Part shown: one piece after another, positions 1 to 8,300 of the stretch
How the letters are laid out: each line of letters starts with the position of its first letter
Position numbering within the stretch: position 1 is the first letter of the stretch
DNA from: Alphaproteobacteria bacterium
GTDB lineage: Bacteria; Pseudomonadota; Alphaproteobacteria; G02398745; G023898745
Direction: 5' to 3'
Assembly (NCBI GenBank): GCA_023898745.1
Contig: CP060237.1
Location: forward strand, 62,001-126,000
Length of the DNA: 64,000 nucleotides
Program-made: the position numbers and the translations under genes
The notes under the pieces: generated by a model
What the model saw: only the letters and a program-made list of their open reading frames with translations
What the model was told of the DNA's origin: nothing
Databases searched by the model: none

Positions 1-72
1 GAAAACAAAAAGCGAGTTTTTGCTGAGAAGATATGTCCAAATCATGATAGTATAAGATCGCCGCCGCAGTAA
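1..72 (+). CDS. C-terminal tail of an unidentified gene entering from the left
   Basis: Frame 1 is open from the window edge to a TAA at 70-72, giving a 23-residue tail that ends in I-R-S-P-P-Q. A strong plus-strand terminator lies about 65 bases downstream (139-162), which fits the end of a plus-strand transcript. Nothing in the tail identifies the protein. The reading is based only on frame and terminator position and could be chance. Confidence 0.35.
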   Translation, partial: ENKKRVFAEKICPNHDSIRSPPQ

Positions 73-138
73 AAACACACGCATTTTTTTCTTTATTTAT
101 ATTTATTTGATTACCCTACAAACACAAATGAATAGATG

Positions 139-162
139 GGCGGCTAAAAAGCCGCCTTTTTT
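139..162 (+). terminator. Rho-independent terminator
   Basis: GGCGGC (139-144), loop TAAAAA, GCCGCC (151-156), then six Ts. This is a textbook intrinsic terminator for plus-strand transcription. It ends two bases before the lnt stop codon, so the two convergent transcripts are tightly packed. Confidence 0.85.
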
Positions 163-164
163 AT

Positions 165-1445
165 TTAAAACACAAGAAAAGTGTCAACAACTCCTGTTTC
201 CCGGAATGGGATATGAGCCAACACACGCCCATTTGGGGCAATAAGCCCTGATACCCCTGCATTCACACTTCTTACAAATGGCTTTTTCTCTTCAATCGCC
301 CTACACCTTGCAAGGTGAAAATGCTGATAAGGACCATTTGATATCCCAAACCATGCATCATTTGATACAGCTACAATCCATTTGGCATCTCGATAACTCT
401 TCAGCAAATAAGGAAAAGCTGTTTCATAACATATCAGGGGCGCAGCTTTAGGTATAGTATTTAGCACATTTTTAAATATACCTGGCTCACATGAACGCGT
501 TCCATGCGATAATCTTGGAATCCATGAAAGAGGTGTATACTCACCAAATGGCACTAAATACTGCTTATCATAAGTCGACACAATATCTCCTATATGATCC
601 AAAGCAGAAACACATACGTGCAGACCTGTTTCAATACGCAAGTGCCCTAAAAGCAATTGAGTGCCTTCTGGAATAATTTGAGAAATTTTACCACGCAATT
701 CTGGATAACTATATAAGCAGTTTAAGACTGATGATTCTGGCCATACGATAAATGCTACCCTATCACCTTTTAATGAAAGTTCCATAATTTCATCTGTGTG
801 ATCTTCTAATATCTTTGTGTCTCGGGAGAAATTTGTTTGCACAATTTTCACGGTATAAGGAGATCGCTGAAATTCTATGCGCTGATAAAAATAATGATCT
901 ACTATCAAAACACAAGATAAGCCTAAAAAACCAAATTGAATCTTTTTTGGAAAATCTTTTATTTGGCTTAAAAGTAGCGTATAAGCAGACATTCCAATAA
1001 CACCAACAAACCTCAAGCTCGATAGCCACAAAGTCGCAGTATAACCAATAAAATTCCACGGAAACAACAAACTGCTAAATGACCGCACTAAATCTAATAG
1101 CATAAATGGAATTATCCAGTATTTTCGGCCACCTACCCTCAAAGCAATAGGAAATTGAAGCGCTAAAATTAAACTTATAGCAAAGCTCACAAATGGGACA
1201 AAAAAACTAAGATCAACACCAATAGTATATTTGGCAAAATTCAGTGATTGCCCTACCCAAAATAAACTTACTGTATGAAACGCAATACCAAATAAGTAAA
1301 ACCCTTTGTAAGTTTTGGGTAATTGATTCAGACCAATCAAACCTATAAGAGCTAAAACTGTGCTAGCGGATGACATCTCAATGCCTTCAAATATATTAAA
1401 AGCACTACCTAAAATTGCGCCAAAAAGCAGGTAATAAATACTCAT
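165..1445 (-). CDS. lnt: Apolipoprotein N-acyltransferase Lnt
   Basis: Lnt adds the third acyl chain to the N-terminal cysteine of lipoproteins in the inner membrane. The N-terminal half (residues 1-195) is a series of hydrophobic segments; the C-terminal half is a carbon-nitrogen hydrolase domain. The expected catalytic triad is visible: Glu in WPESS, Lys in YDKQYLVPFGEY and Cys in ICYETAFP. At 426 residues it is shorter than the roughly 500 usual for the family, with the reduction in the membrane part. It overlaps the end of trpS by four bases (ATGA), so the two are probably translated as a unit. Identification is firm. Confidence 0.92.
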   Translation of the reverse strand: MSIYYLLFGAILGSAFNIFEGIEMSSASTVLALIGLIGLNQLPKTYKGFYLFGIAFHTVSLFWVGQSLNFAKYTIGVDLSFFVPFVSFAISLILALQFPIALRVGGRKYWIIPFMLLDLVRSFSSLLFPWNFIGYTATLWLSSLRFVGVIGMSAYTLLLSQIKDFPKKIQFGFLGLSCVLIVDHYFYQRIEFQRSPYTVKIVQTNFSRDTKILEDHTDEIMELSLKGDRVAFIVWPESSVLNCLYSYPELRGKISQIIPEGTQLLLGHLRIETGLHVCVSALDHIGDIVSTYDKQYLVPFGEYTPLSWIPRLSHGTRSCEPGIFKNVLNTIPKAAPLICYETAFPYLLKSYRDAKWIVAVSNDAWFGISNGPYQHFHLARCRAIEEKKPFVRSVNAGVSGLIAPNGRVLAHIPFRETGVVDTFLVF

Positions 1446-2422
1446 AACTTTAAAATATCTTTGATGCCTTTCACCATTTTACTTGCTTTGATTTGAGCCT
1501 TTTCACGACCCTCTTCCAAAACCTTTGTTACACTCGCTCTGTCTTCTTGATAGGTTTTAGCTTTTTCGCGAATTGGCCCTACCACATTTATCAAAGCATC
1601 AGATAGCTCTTTTTTTAAGAATGCGAAGTTTTTTCCTTCAAAATACTTAACAGTCTGCTCCATCGTAAATTTCATCGACATTGCATAAATGGTGTATAAA
1701 TTTTTCACTGCCGGACGATCTTCTAATTCATTCATAGTTTCTGGCAGAGTAGGAAAAGAGTCAGATGTAGCTTTTTTAACTTTTTCAATAATCAACTCAT
1801 CTGAATCCAGTAAATTGATACGCTCATAATCTGATGCATTCGATTTGCCCATTTTTTGGTCTGCATGCCGTAAACTCATAATTCGCGCGCCCATTTTTTG
1901 AATCATCGGCTCTGGAACCGTGAAAATATCATGCTTATATTTGCTATTCATACTAATCGCAATATCACGTGCCAACTCTACGTGCTGCTTTTGATCCTCA
2001 CCAACAGGCACATGCGTTGCATCATATAACAACACATCAGCCGCCATAAGTGTTGGATAAGCGTATAGCCCTAAATTCGCTTTTTCTTTATTGGAGGCTT
2101 TCTCCTTAAATTGTGTCATGCGATTCAACCAACCCATAGATGTATGACATGCTAAAATCCACGCAAGCTCAGTATGCTCCTGTATATGACTTTGAATAAA
2201 AATAGACCCAGGTTTAATACCGCATGCCAAATAAAGCGCTGCTGTATCATAAGTGCTTTTTTGAATATCTTGCCCTTGATCTGTTGTTAAGGCATGTAAA
2301 TCCGCCATAAAAAACAAACACTCTGCGTTACCTTGAAGTGTTAACCAGTTTTGTATTGCGCCAAAATAATTTCCTATATGCAAAACACCAGTTGGTCGTA
2401 TCCCTGAAACAATTTTCATCAA
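1442..2422 (-). CDS. trpS: Tryptophanyl-tRNA synthetase
   Basis: Class I aminoacyl-tRNA synthetase that charges tRNA-Trp. The HIGH-type motif appears as HIGN at residues 16-19 (context RPTGVLHIGNYFGA). The second signature reads KMGKS where most family members have KMSKS, so the serine is replaced by glycine; the flanking bases are otherwise conserved (SLRHADQ before it). Length 326 is normal. It is the first gene of a two-gene unit with lnt and is divergent from rpsU, with about 90 bases between the two starts. A second Met follows the first; the second may be the true start. Confidence 0.95.
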   Translation of the reverse strand: MMKIVSGIRPTGVLHIGNYFGAIQNWLTLQGNAECLFFMADLHALTTDQGQDIQKSTYDTAALYLACGIKPGSIFIQSHIQEHTELAWILACHTSMGWLNRMTQFKEKASNKEKANLGLYAYPTLMAADVLLYDATHVPVGEDQKQHVELARDIAISMNSKYKHDIFTVPEPMIQKMGARIMSLRHADQKMGKSNASDYERINLLDSDELIIEKVKKATSDSFPTLPETMNELEDRPAVKNLYTIYAMSMKFTMEQTVKYFEGKNFAFLKKELSDALINVVGPIREKAKTYQEDRASVTKVLEEGREKAQIKASKMVKGIKDILKL

Positions 2423-2458
2423 AAAATCCGTTGGTCCTTTTATACTATGTTAACGCAT

Positions 2459-2487
2459 TTGCCCTATTTTTAAAAAAAACCTATAAT
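2459..2487 (+). promoter_or_regulatory. Sigma70-type promoter of rpsU
   Basis: TTGCCC at 2459-2464 and a perfect TATAAT at 2482-2487, separated by 17 bases. Transcription would begin near 2494, leaving a leader of about 17 bases that is almost entirely the ribosome binding site. Confidence 0.7.
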
Positions 2488-2494
2488 GGAGTGA

Positions 2495-2506
2495 AAAGGA
2501 GGTGAT
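2495..2506 (+). promoter_or_regulatory. Very strong ribosome binding site of rpsU
   Basis: AAAGGAGGTGAT is complementary over twelve bases to the usual 3' end of 16S rRNA. The core GGAGG lies eight bases before the ATG at 2511. It decides the start: a GTG lying inside this element would otherwise be taken as the start codon. Confidence 0.8.
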
Positions 2507-2510
2507 ATTT

Positions 2511-2711
2511 ATGCTCGTTAACGTTTACGAAAATGACGTTGATCAAGCTTTGCGCGCATTAAAAAAGAAAATGCAACGCAATGGTATCAATTATGATATG
2601 AAGCGCATTCGTCATTATGAAAAACCTTCAGAACGCAAGAAGCGTCGCAAAGAAGAATCCATGAGAAAACTCATGAAACGCAAGAGACAGGAAAAAGCTT
2701 TCGTATCTTAA
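2511..2711 (+). CDS. rpsU: 30S ribosomal protein S21
   Basis: S21 is a small basic protein of the 30S platform near the 3' end of 16S rRNA. The 66 residues show the family layout: an N-terminal strand (MLVNVYENDVDQALRALKKK), then a helical, Arg/Lys-rich tail (KPSERKKRRKEE...). The start at 2511 is chosen because it sits at the right distance from a nearly full-length Shine-Dalgarno sequence. The gene stands alone with its own promoter and is followed by a palindromic element and the SRP RNA gene. Confidence 0.93.
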   Translation: MLVNVYENDVDQALRALKKKMQRNGINYDMKRIRHYEKPSERKKRRKEESMRKLMKRKRQEKAFVS

Positions 2712-2716
2712 AACAC

Positions 2717-2781
2717 CGTCATGGCGAGACCCTTTAGGGTCGTGGCCATCCACTAGATCACCACGGCGCCTCGTGATGACG
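2717..2781. repeat. Dispersed palindromic element, copy 1
   Basis: Begins CGTCATGGCGAG, contains GTGGCCATCCA and ATCACCACGG, and ends CTCGTGATGACG. The outer ends are inverted repeats of each other and each half can fold on its own. Located between rpsU and the SRP RNA gene. It may double as a terminator for rpsU. Confidence 0.85.
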
Positions 2782-2830
2782 AAAATCAGCTTCTTGACTA
2801 TTCCCTCTAAAATCACTAGTATACTGGTAA

Positions 2831-2904
2831 GGCGCATTTGTAGATGCAGCAGACTGGGTCAGGTTCGAAAGAAAGCAGCCCTCGCTGATAACGCAAGATG
2901 CGCC
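2831..2904 (+). ncRNA. ffs: Small signal recognition particle RNA (4.5S-type)
   Basis: The conserved apical part is readable: GGGTCAGG, then a loop and GAAAGCAGCCC, matching the Ffh-binding domain of bacterial SRP RNA. The ends pair as a closing helix (GGCGCAT at 2831-2837 with ATGCGCC at 2898-2904) and are followed by a T run at 2907-2913, a likely terminator. The tetraloop region reads TTCGAAAGAAAG where E. coli has a GGAA-type loop. It is the small form lacking the Alu domain. The protein partner Ffh is encoded in this same window at 47.5 kb. Confidence 0.88.
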
Positions 2905-2961
2905 CCTTTTTTTATTAATGTTATCCTTGAAACATAACGCAGGATGACGCAGGGTTAGGAC

Positions 2962-4029
2962 ATGTTTGCATTAAAGTATAGACCTAAAAAATTAGCCGAG
3001 GTTAAAGGACAGGAAACAACGGTTGAAACGCTTAAAAACTCTTTAAAAACAAATCGCTTACCTCACGCAATTGTCTTATCCGGTATACGCGGGATCGGAA
3101 AAACCACCCTCGCCCGCATCATTGGAAAAGCACTTAATTGCGAAAACCTTCAAGACGGTGATGCATGCTTAGAATGCGCTTCTTGCAAAGCGTTTGAGCA
3201 AGATGCGCATCTTGATATTATTGAAATCGATGCTGCTAGCCATACGGGTGTGGATAACATGCGTGAGCTCATTCAATCTAGCCAATATAAAGCGGTAACA
3301 GGAAAATCGAAAGTCTTTATTATTGACGAAGCACACATGCTTTCTAAAAGCGCATTTAATGCCTTGTTAAAAACCTTAGAAGAACCTCCTGCGCATACAT
3401 ATTTTATTTTAGCCACAACAGAAATTCATAAAATCCCTGCAACAATTCTTTCACGTTGTATGCATTTGAATTTATCCCCATTCTCAGCTTTGCAAATTCA
3501 AGAACATCTTGAACGCGTTTTGAAGCAGGAGGGCATTCCATTTGAGCCTGATGCATTAAACGAAATTGTAATGGCGTCTTCAGGCTCTATGCGTGATGCC
3601 TTAACGCTTTTAAATCAAATTGTCATTTTCAATCAAAATGTTTCTAAAGAAAGCGTTCATAACGTTGTTTCCTTGACCTCTGAAGATCAAATTCTGACAG
3701 TTTTAGACTTGCTTTTCCAAGGTAATGTTGAAGGTGCGCTAGAAATTGTTCACAAAAATACTAAGGACACAACGGTGTTTTTGCAACAGATTATGGATGC
3801 TATGTATAGCCTCATCTGTGAAAAACAAAACATCAGAACAGGATTAATCCACAAAGAGCTTGTGGAAAAAATTAAAGAACATTTAGATCTCCCTACACTC
3901 TTCCAAATCTGGCATCTCTTGCATGATGGTTATCAAGAACTTGTAGAATCTCCATTGAAATCACAGACCTTAGACATGATTCTGATGCGCATCGTTTACG
4001 TGGATGATTTCGTAAAAAAAAAAGCTTAA
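2962..4029 (+). CDS. dnaX: DNA polymerase III gamma subunit (short dnaX product)
   Basis: Clamp-loader ATPase of the replicase. The AAA+ core is complete: Walker A GIRGIGKTT near residue 45, a zinc module of four cysteines (near residues 63-78), Walker B IIDEAHM, and the SRC motif LSRC. The 355-residue zero-frame product ends VKKKA then TAA directly after a run of ten A bases (4014-4023). The tau-specific C-terminal domain lies downstream in the -1 frame, so this ORF is the gamma form and frameshifting or transcript slippage would make tau. Start ATG follows the SRP RNA by about 55 bases. Confidence 0.93.
   Translation: MFALKYRPKKLAEVKGQETTVETLKNSLKTNRLPHAIVLSGIRGIGKTTLARIIGKALNCENLQDGDACLECASCKAFEQDAHLDIIEIDAASHTGVDNMRELIQSSQYKAVTGKSKVFIIDEAHMLSKSAFNALLKTLEEPPAHTYFILATTEIHKIPATILSRCMHLNLSPFSALQIQEHLERVLKQEGIPFEPDALNEIVMASSGSMRDALTLLNQIVIFNQNVSKESVHNVVSLTSEDQILTVLDLLFQGNVEGALEIVHKNTKDTTVFLQQIMDAMYSLICEKQNIRTGLIHKELVEKIKEHLDLPTLFQIWHLLHDGYQELVESPLKSQTLDMILMRIVYVDDFVKKKA
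4014..4024 (+). promoter_or_regulatory. A10 slippery site for the dnaX gamma/tau frameshift
   Basis: Ten consecutive A followed by G, read in the zero frame as gtA AAA AAA AAA GCT TAA. A stop follows two codons later. A one-base backward slip of the ribosome, or one extra A in the transcript, enters the frame that stays open to 4391. The arrangement matches known dnaX recoding sites (A AAA AAG in E. coli; poly-A transcriptional slippage in Thermus). Confidence 0.8.
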
Positions 4030-4391
4030 AAACGCCTGAGTTTAAAACCTTTGCAGACCTGGCTTTTGCTTTAAAAGACCCTAAAGAGCCGTTATTTTAC
4101 TCAAATTTAGAAAAATACGTGCGTGTTTACACCTTCAAACCTGGTCTTATTTCACTTACTCTATCCGAATTACCGAGAACATTTATCACAACACTTAAAG
4201 ATAAAATTTATGCCTTAACTGGAACTCGTTGGACCATTGATGTGATAGAGGAAGATGTAAAACCAACCTCATCATTAATGGAGCAATCTATATCTGAAAA
4301 TGAACAGATTAAAAAGGAGTTTTTGGCACTTCCTGAAATTCAAAAAATTCTTAAAAAGTTTCCGCAAACAAAAATTGAAGTGGAAGAATAA
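4023..4391 (+). CDS. dnaX: Tau-specific C-terminal extension of DnaX
   Basis: The -1 frame is open from the slippery run to the TAA at 4389-4391. It encodes about 122 residues beginning SLKTPEFKTFADLAF and containing KIYALTGTRWTIDV, which resembles the tau/gamma C-terminal segment with the T-G-x-R-W signature of the domain that follows the clamp-loader collar. Joined to the first ORF it gives a 476-residue tau. A simple frameshift mutation is the alternative, but the homopolymer and the adjacent stop favour programmed recoding. Confidence 0.8.
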   Translation, partial: SLKTPEFKTFADLAFALKDPKEPLFYSNLEKYVRVYTFKPGLISLTLSELPRTFITTLKDKIYALTGTRWTIDVIEEDVKPTSSLMEQSISENEQIKKEFLALPEIQKILKKFPQTKIEVEE

Positions 4392-4403
4392 TGAACTTTG
4401 CGC

Positions 4404-4467
4404 CGTCATGGCGAGCGAAGCGTGACCATCCATGGATCACCACGGCTCTACGCGCCTCGTGATGATG
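4404..4467. repeat. Dispersed palindromic element, copy 2
   Basis: CGTCATGGCGAGCGAAGCG, GACCATCCATGGATCACCACGG and CTCGTGATGATG are recognisable. It lies between the convergent dnaX and tssA genes, so it could terminate both. Confidence 0.85.
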
Positions 4468-4473
4468 TGTGTC

Positions 4474-5391
4474 TTATGACCTACCCTTCCCTTGTTGCTT
4501 AATAATCTGCCCAGCAAGCCTCACCTGCTCACTTGCAAGCATATATTGTTTTCTTGCTAACAGTTCCTCTAAATCATCAATTTTGCGCAACAGGGTTTTC
4601 TCTTGATCCAAGTCTTCTTCAGCACTTTCATATTCTTCTTCAATCCCTGGCATACTGACTCCATCATCTCTTTCACCCAAAGAAATTGAATCAACCGGGG
4701 ATGTTTCTAGCGTAACTTTTTCTTTATGCTCAAGACGATACTCAAAAATACCTACGAGCTCATTCAGACATCCAATAAATTCTTGAAATGTTGGCGCTTC
4801 TTTAATGCGCGTATTCAAAAACATTTTAATATCTTGAATCTCTTCGAAACAGTCTTCAACCAACTCTTTCATTGTCTCTATTTCTTTATCTGAAACAAAA
4901 TTTAATTTCTTACGTAACTTATCAATATTTTGCTCTTTAGGAAATAATGTATGTCGCCATATATCTAACGTTAAAGCTTGATCGCCTCTTAAGCTAACAC
5001 GCAAAATACGATCCACATATACACGCTCAATCCATTCAAATAAAGAAATTCGTGTGCTCTCATCTAGCGGATGAAATGCGCCAAAAAACTTTTTCACAAA
5101 CTTATTCACAAGCGTCAATGCCGATAACAAATTCTCAAAGTTATTAGAAAAACACTCTGTATACCAAACAAGAATCTGCAAATCCTTGCTTTTTGTTTGC
5201 AGTATTTTGCCTGTTTTTTCTTTTAAAGCATCCCAATTGGCAGACTTTAATGGTCGCGCCCATATATCATATGAAACAGAATGGTCTTCTTCTTTTCTCA
5301 GTTGTTTTAAGGCGTCAAATTCTTCAGTATGCCTTATATTGTCCCCACAAGGCTTTTCTTTTGAAATAGGGTTTAAAATATCGTTATTCAT
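4474..5391 (-). CDS. tssA: Type VI secretion protein TssA (ImpA N-terminal domain)
   Basis: TssA helps build the T6SS sheath-tube at the baseplate and membrane complex. The N-terminus (ISKEKPCGDNIRHTEEFDAL) and the segment ANWDALKEKTGKILQTKSKDL match the ImpA_N domain that defines the family. The remaining part is helical and acidic with a coiled-coil C-terminus rich in Glu, Lys and Gln. At 305 residues it is on the short side. The start at 5391 is preferred over TTG 5397 because AAGGAGG lies just upstream. It overlaps tssM by four bases and is the last gene of the tssKLMA unit. Confidence 0.88.
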   Translation of the reverse strand: MNNDILNPISKEKPCGDNIRHTEEFDALKQLRKEEDHSVSYDIWARPLKSANWDALKEKTGKILQTKSKDLQILVWYTECFSNNFENLLSALTLVNKFVKKFFGAFHPLDESTRISLFEWIERVYVDRILRVSLRGDQALTLDIWRHTLFPKEQNIDKLRKKLNFVSDKEIETMKELVEDCFEEIQDIKMFLNTRIKEAPTFQEFIGCLNELVGIFEYRLEHKEKVTLETSPVDSISLGERDDGVSMPGIEEEYESAEEDLDQEKTLLRKIDDLEELLARKQYMLASEQVRLAGQIIKQQGKGRS

Positions 5392-8300
5392 GAACAACCT
5401 CCTTCGTCTTCCTTAATATCTGGAGCATCTTTTGGAACTTCACCTAACTCAATGTATTCTTTTTGATCTTTTGGCGTTAAACCATCTTGCATAAATCTAA
5501 TTTTATTATAACCTATAAAATTAGATCCATCACCCTGTGGCACCTCAAATTTTAAAATTTCTCCTTGAAGCATATGAAATGTTCTATGGAAATGCAGCAA
5601 AGAAAAAATGGACCAATTATTCCTATAAGAAAAGACCGCTTTTCGTCCCTGGATCTTAAGATATTGTTGCATTGGATCCGAAGCTGGTAATACATCCTCA
5701 TCTTGTACCCATTTAAATGCAATCTCGTTGACATCATCATTACACCACCTAAATCCAACTTCAATTGCATCACCAAATCGCCATCTTAAAGATTTATTTT
5801 GCTTGCTTACAAAAATAAGTTCTTCACCATTGTGGGGTGTGAATGTAAAATCTATCACATTCTCACCATTTCGCTCCTGCTCTTGATTCACACGAAACTC
5901 TAACTCAAGATGCACTTCTGGCACATCCACTTTCTTTTCAATAAATGCACTAAAAAACTTTCTGAGCTTGTCCATATCTTGAACCCATTTCCATGCATCC
6001 ATATAACTTTTTCCAGCTTTCAATTTCACAAAGACTTTCTCTGCATTTCCTCCGAGATTGTCATACATCTCAAAAAACTCACGCACATCTGTAAGGCTTA
6101 CTTCATTTTTAGGGTCATTCCCAAAAGGGAATTTACCTTTTAAACGTCGCATAAAAAAGGCGCGTAATTTATGGTAATTACGAATTGAGCGCGCTTTTAA
6201 AATTTTCTCTGAACGCTTTAACATCATATAACGCACTTTTGCCCTTTGTCGTTTAAAGAAATTCAAAGATTTTAACGCTAGAGTTTGCTCTCGAAGTTCA
6301 GAAAATAATTTCTCTTCAGAATAGCTTTCTATATCCTCTCGAATAAAATGCTCCAAATCGTCTAGGTCATTATCTTTTTGATTCTTCTCTTTTGCATCAA
6401 TCGCCCTAATAATACTCTCCCATTTCATCACCATATCTGGATCATTCAATTCTGCTTTTAATGCATCCGAACTTAAGAATACAACCAAAGGTTGCGCTAA
6501 CTCTTTTAAAAACTTCAATCTTTGGAATTGCGTGCCTAAATATTTACCTAACGCTTCCTTACCCGTCACGCCAAAAATTTCAAACGCCTCATTGGTTTCG
6601 CCACTCCATTGCGATGCATCTTTTGCTTCATAAAGCGCATCAGCTTCTAAAACTTGATCGATTAGCTTTAAGAAATACAAAGCCGCTTTACTTAACTCTT
6701 CTCTTAAGAACACAAACTCACCGCCGCGCCCTTTTGCCAGTGTTAAAATTTCAGTCCATTCTTTTTCAAAACGCTTAATATAAGATTTTTTCTGACGCAA
6801 ATATCGCTCAATATCTAACGGACCTGCATGCAAATCAATCGCTTTTTCTATAGACAAATTCTTCATCAAAGACGCCTTGATAAATAAACTAGCTGCTCTT
6901 TCAAAGATAACCTTTAACTTTGGCGTCAAAACCGCAGGAACATTCGTAAGATCAAGTTTTTGACTCACTTGCTCAAAAATTTGATCAACAGTTAATCCAT
7001 CCCAAACAAAGATTTCATCCTCTCTTACATATGGTGTTAATTTCATTTTTTCTGAAGCGAGCGGTGTCATATGATTCAAAAACCTTAGCGATCTTTCAAG
7101 CGCAAAAACACCATCCGAATAGGTCTTTTTTGCTAAAGCATCTTTAGATAGATTTGCATAGAAGAATTTATTCAATCCTGTTAAAGCTTTTTTTAACACA
7201 TCAAATCCTTGATTAAATCGTGCAAGCACTAGATGCACAATTTCCCCACCAAATAATTGATTGTTTTTAATCATTTCCATCAATTTTGAAAACTCATTAT
7301 CGGCATGCAATCCTGGATCAAAATAGGTTTCATCCACCCAAAGTGTTTTTGAATTTTTTAACATGTTCATATGATTGGATAATATAACACTTGATTCCTG
7401 CAATTCTTCAATTGACACGTATAAATTATGATCAGCAGGGTTAAATGTTTGCTCCAGCTTTTTTAATTTACCAATTAGACTATTTGGATTTTTATCCTCA
7501 AAAAGATTATTATATAAATTCTGAAAAAGTAACGCTAAATTCTTGCGATATTGACTGCGATATTTTGTCATATCAATTTTTGGTAAATCTTTATGACCTA
7601 AAAATTGATTGATGCGATGGAAGTTTTCTTTGAAATCTTCAGGCAAAGCATCGCCAAAACAATAGTGAAACAGCTCATTAAACTCCCGAATAGAAGTTCC
7701 AGAACCTAAGCGATTATATTTCTGTACATACGCAAGCAAACGATCTAATTCAATTACATATGCCGCCAAAGACCTAAATCCATTTGAATCTGTAGGAAAA
7801 ATAAGCGCACCTAAATTCTCTTGCATACTTTCTTTTTGAAGGTTTAGATATAAAAACTGTTTTGTTTTCTGTTCTAGATGTGTGTAAAGCGATCCAACAA
7901 TAAGTAGCTGCACCGCTTTGTGAATTGTTGTATTAAGATAATCTCGATATCCGCTAAACCACGTAGATGGTATAAATACAGAAAAAAACATAAAGCGCTT
8001 TGATGTGACTTCTGAAAGATTCGTCAAATTGCGTAATGTTTCTTCAGATATGTATCTTAACTTCTCTGCTTGATTTGCTTTAACATCATGCATTTGATCG
8101 GCAAGTTTTACAAATTCAAGGAGGACAGGTCTCACTTTATCTTTCTGCGCATCAAACCTTTGTTTCGCACGCCAAAAACCACCTGCACATAAAAGCGCCA
8201 TAACGCTTAACCCAACTTGCATCTTTCTAAAGCTTGCGCGTTTATCCTGCATAAGATGAACAAGCGGATATACAATCCCCTGCTCCATAAAGATTTTCTC

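Noticed and set aside
2502..2510. GTG start of rpsU
   Set aside because: The GTG is part of the Shine-Dalgarno sequence; ATG 2511 is correctly spaced.
4119..4391. Independent 90-residue gene after dnaX
   Set aside because: The frame is open back to the A10 run and matches the tau C-terminal domain, so it is better read as part of dnaX.
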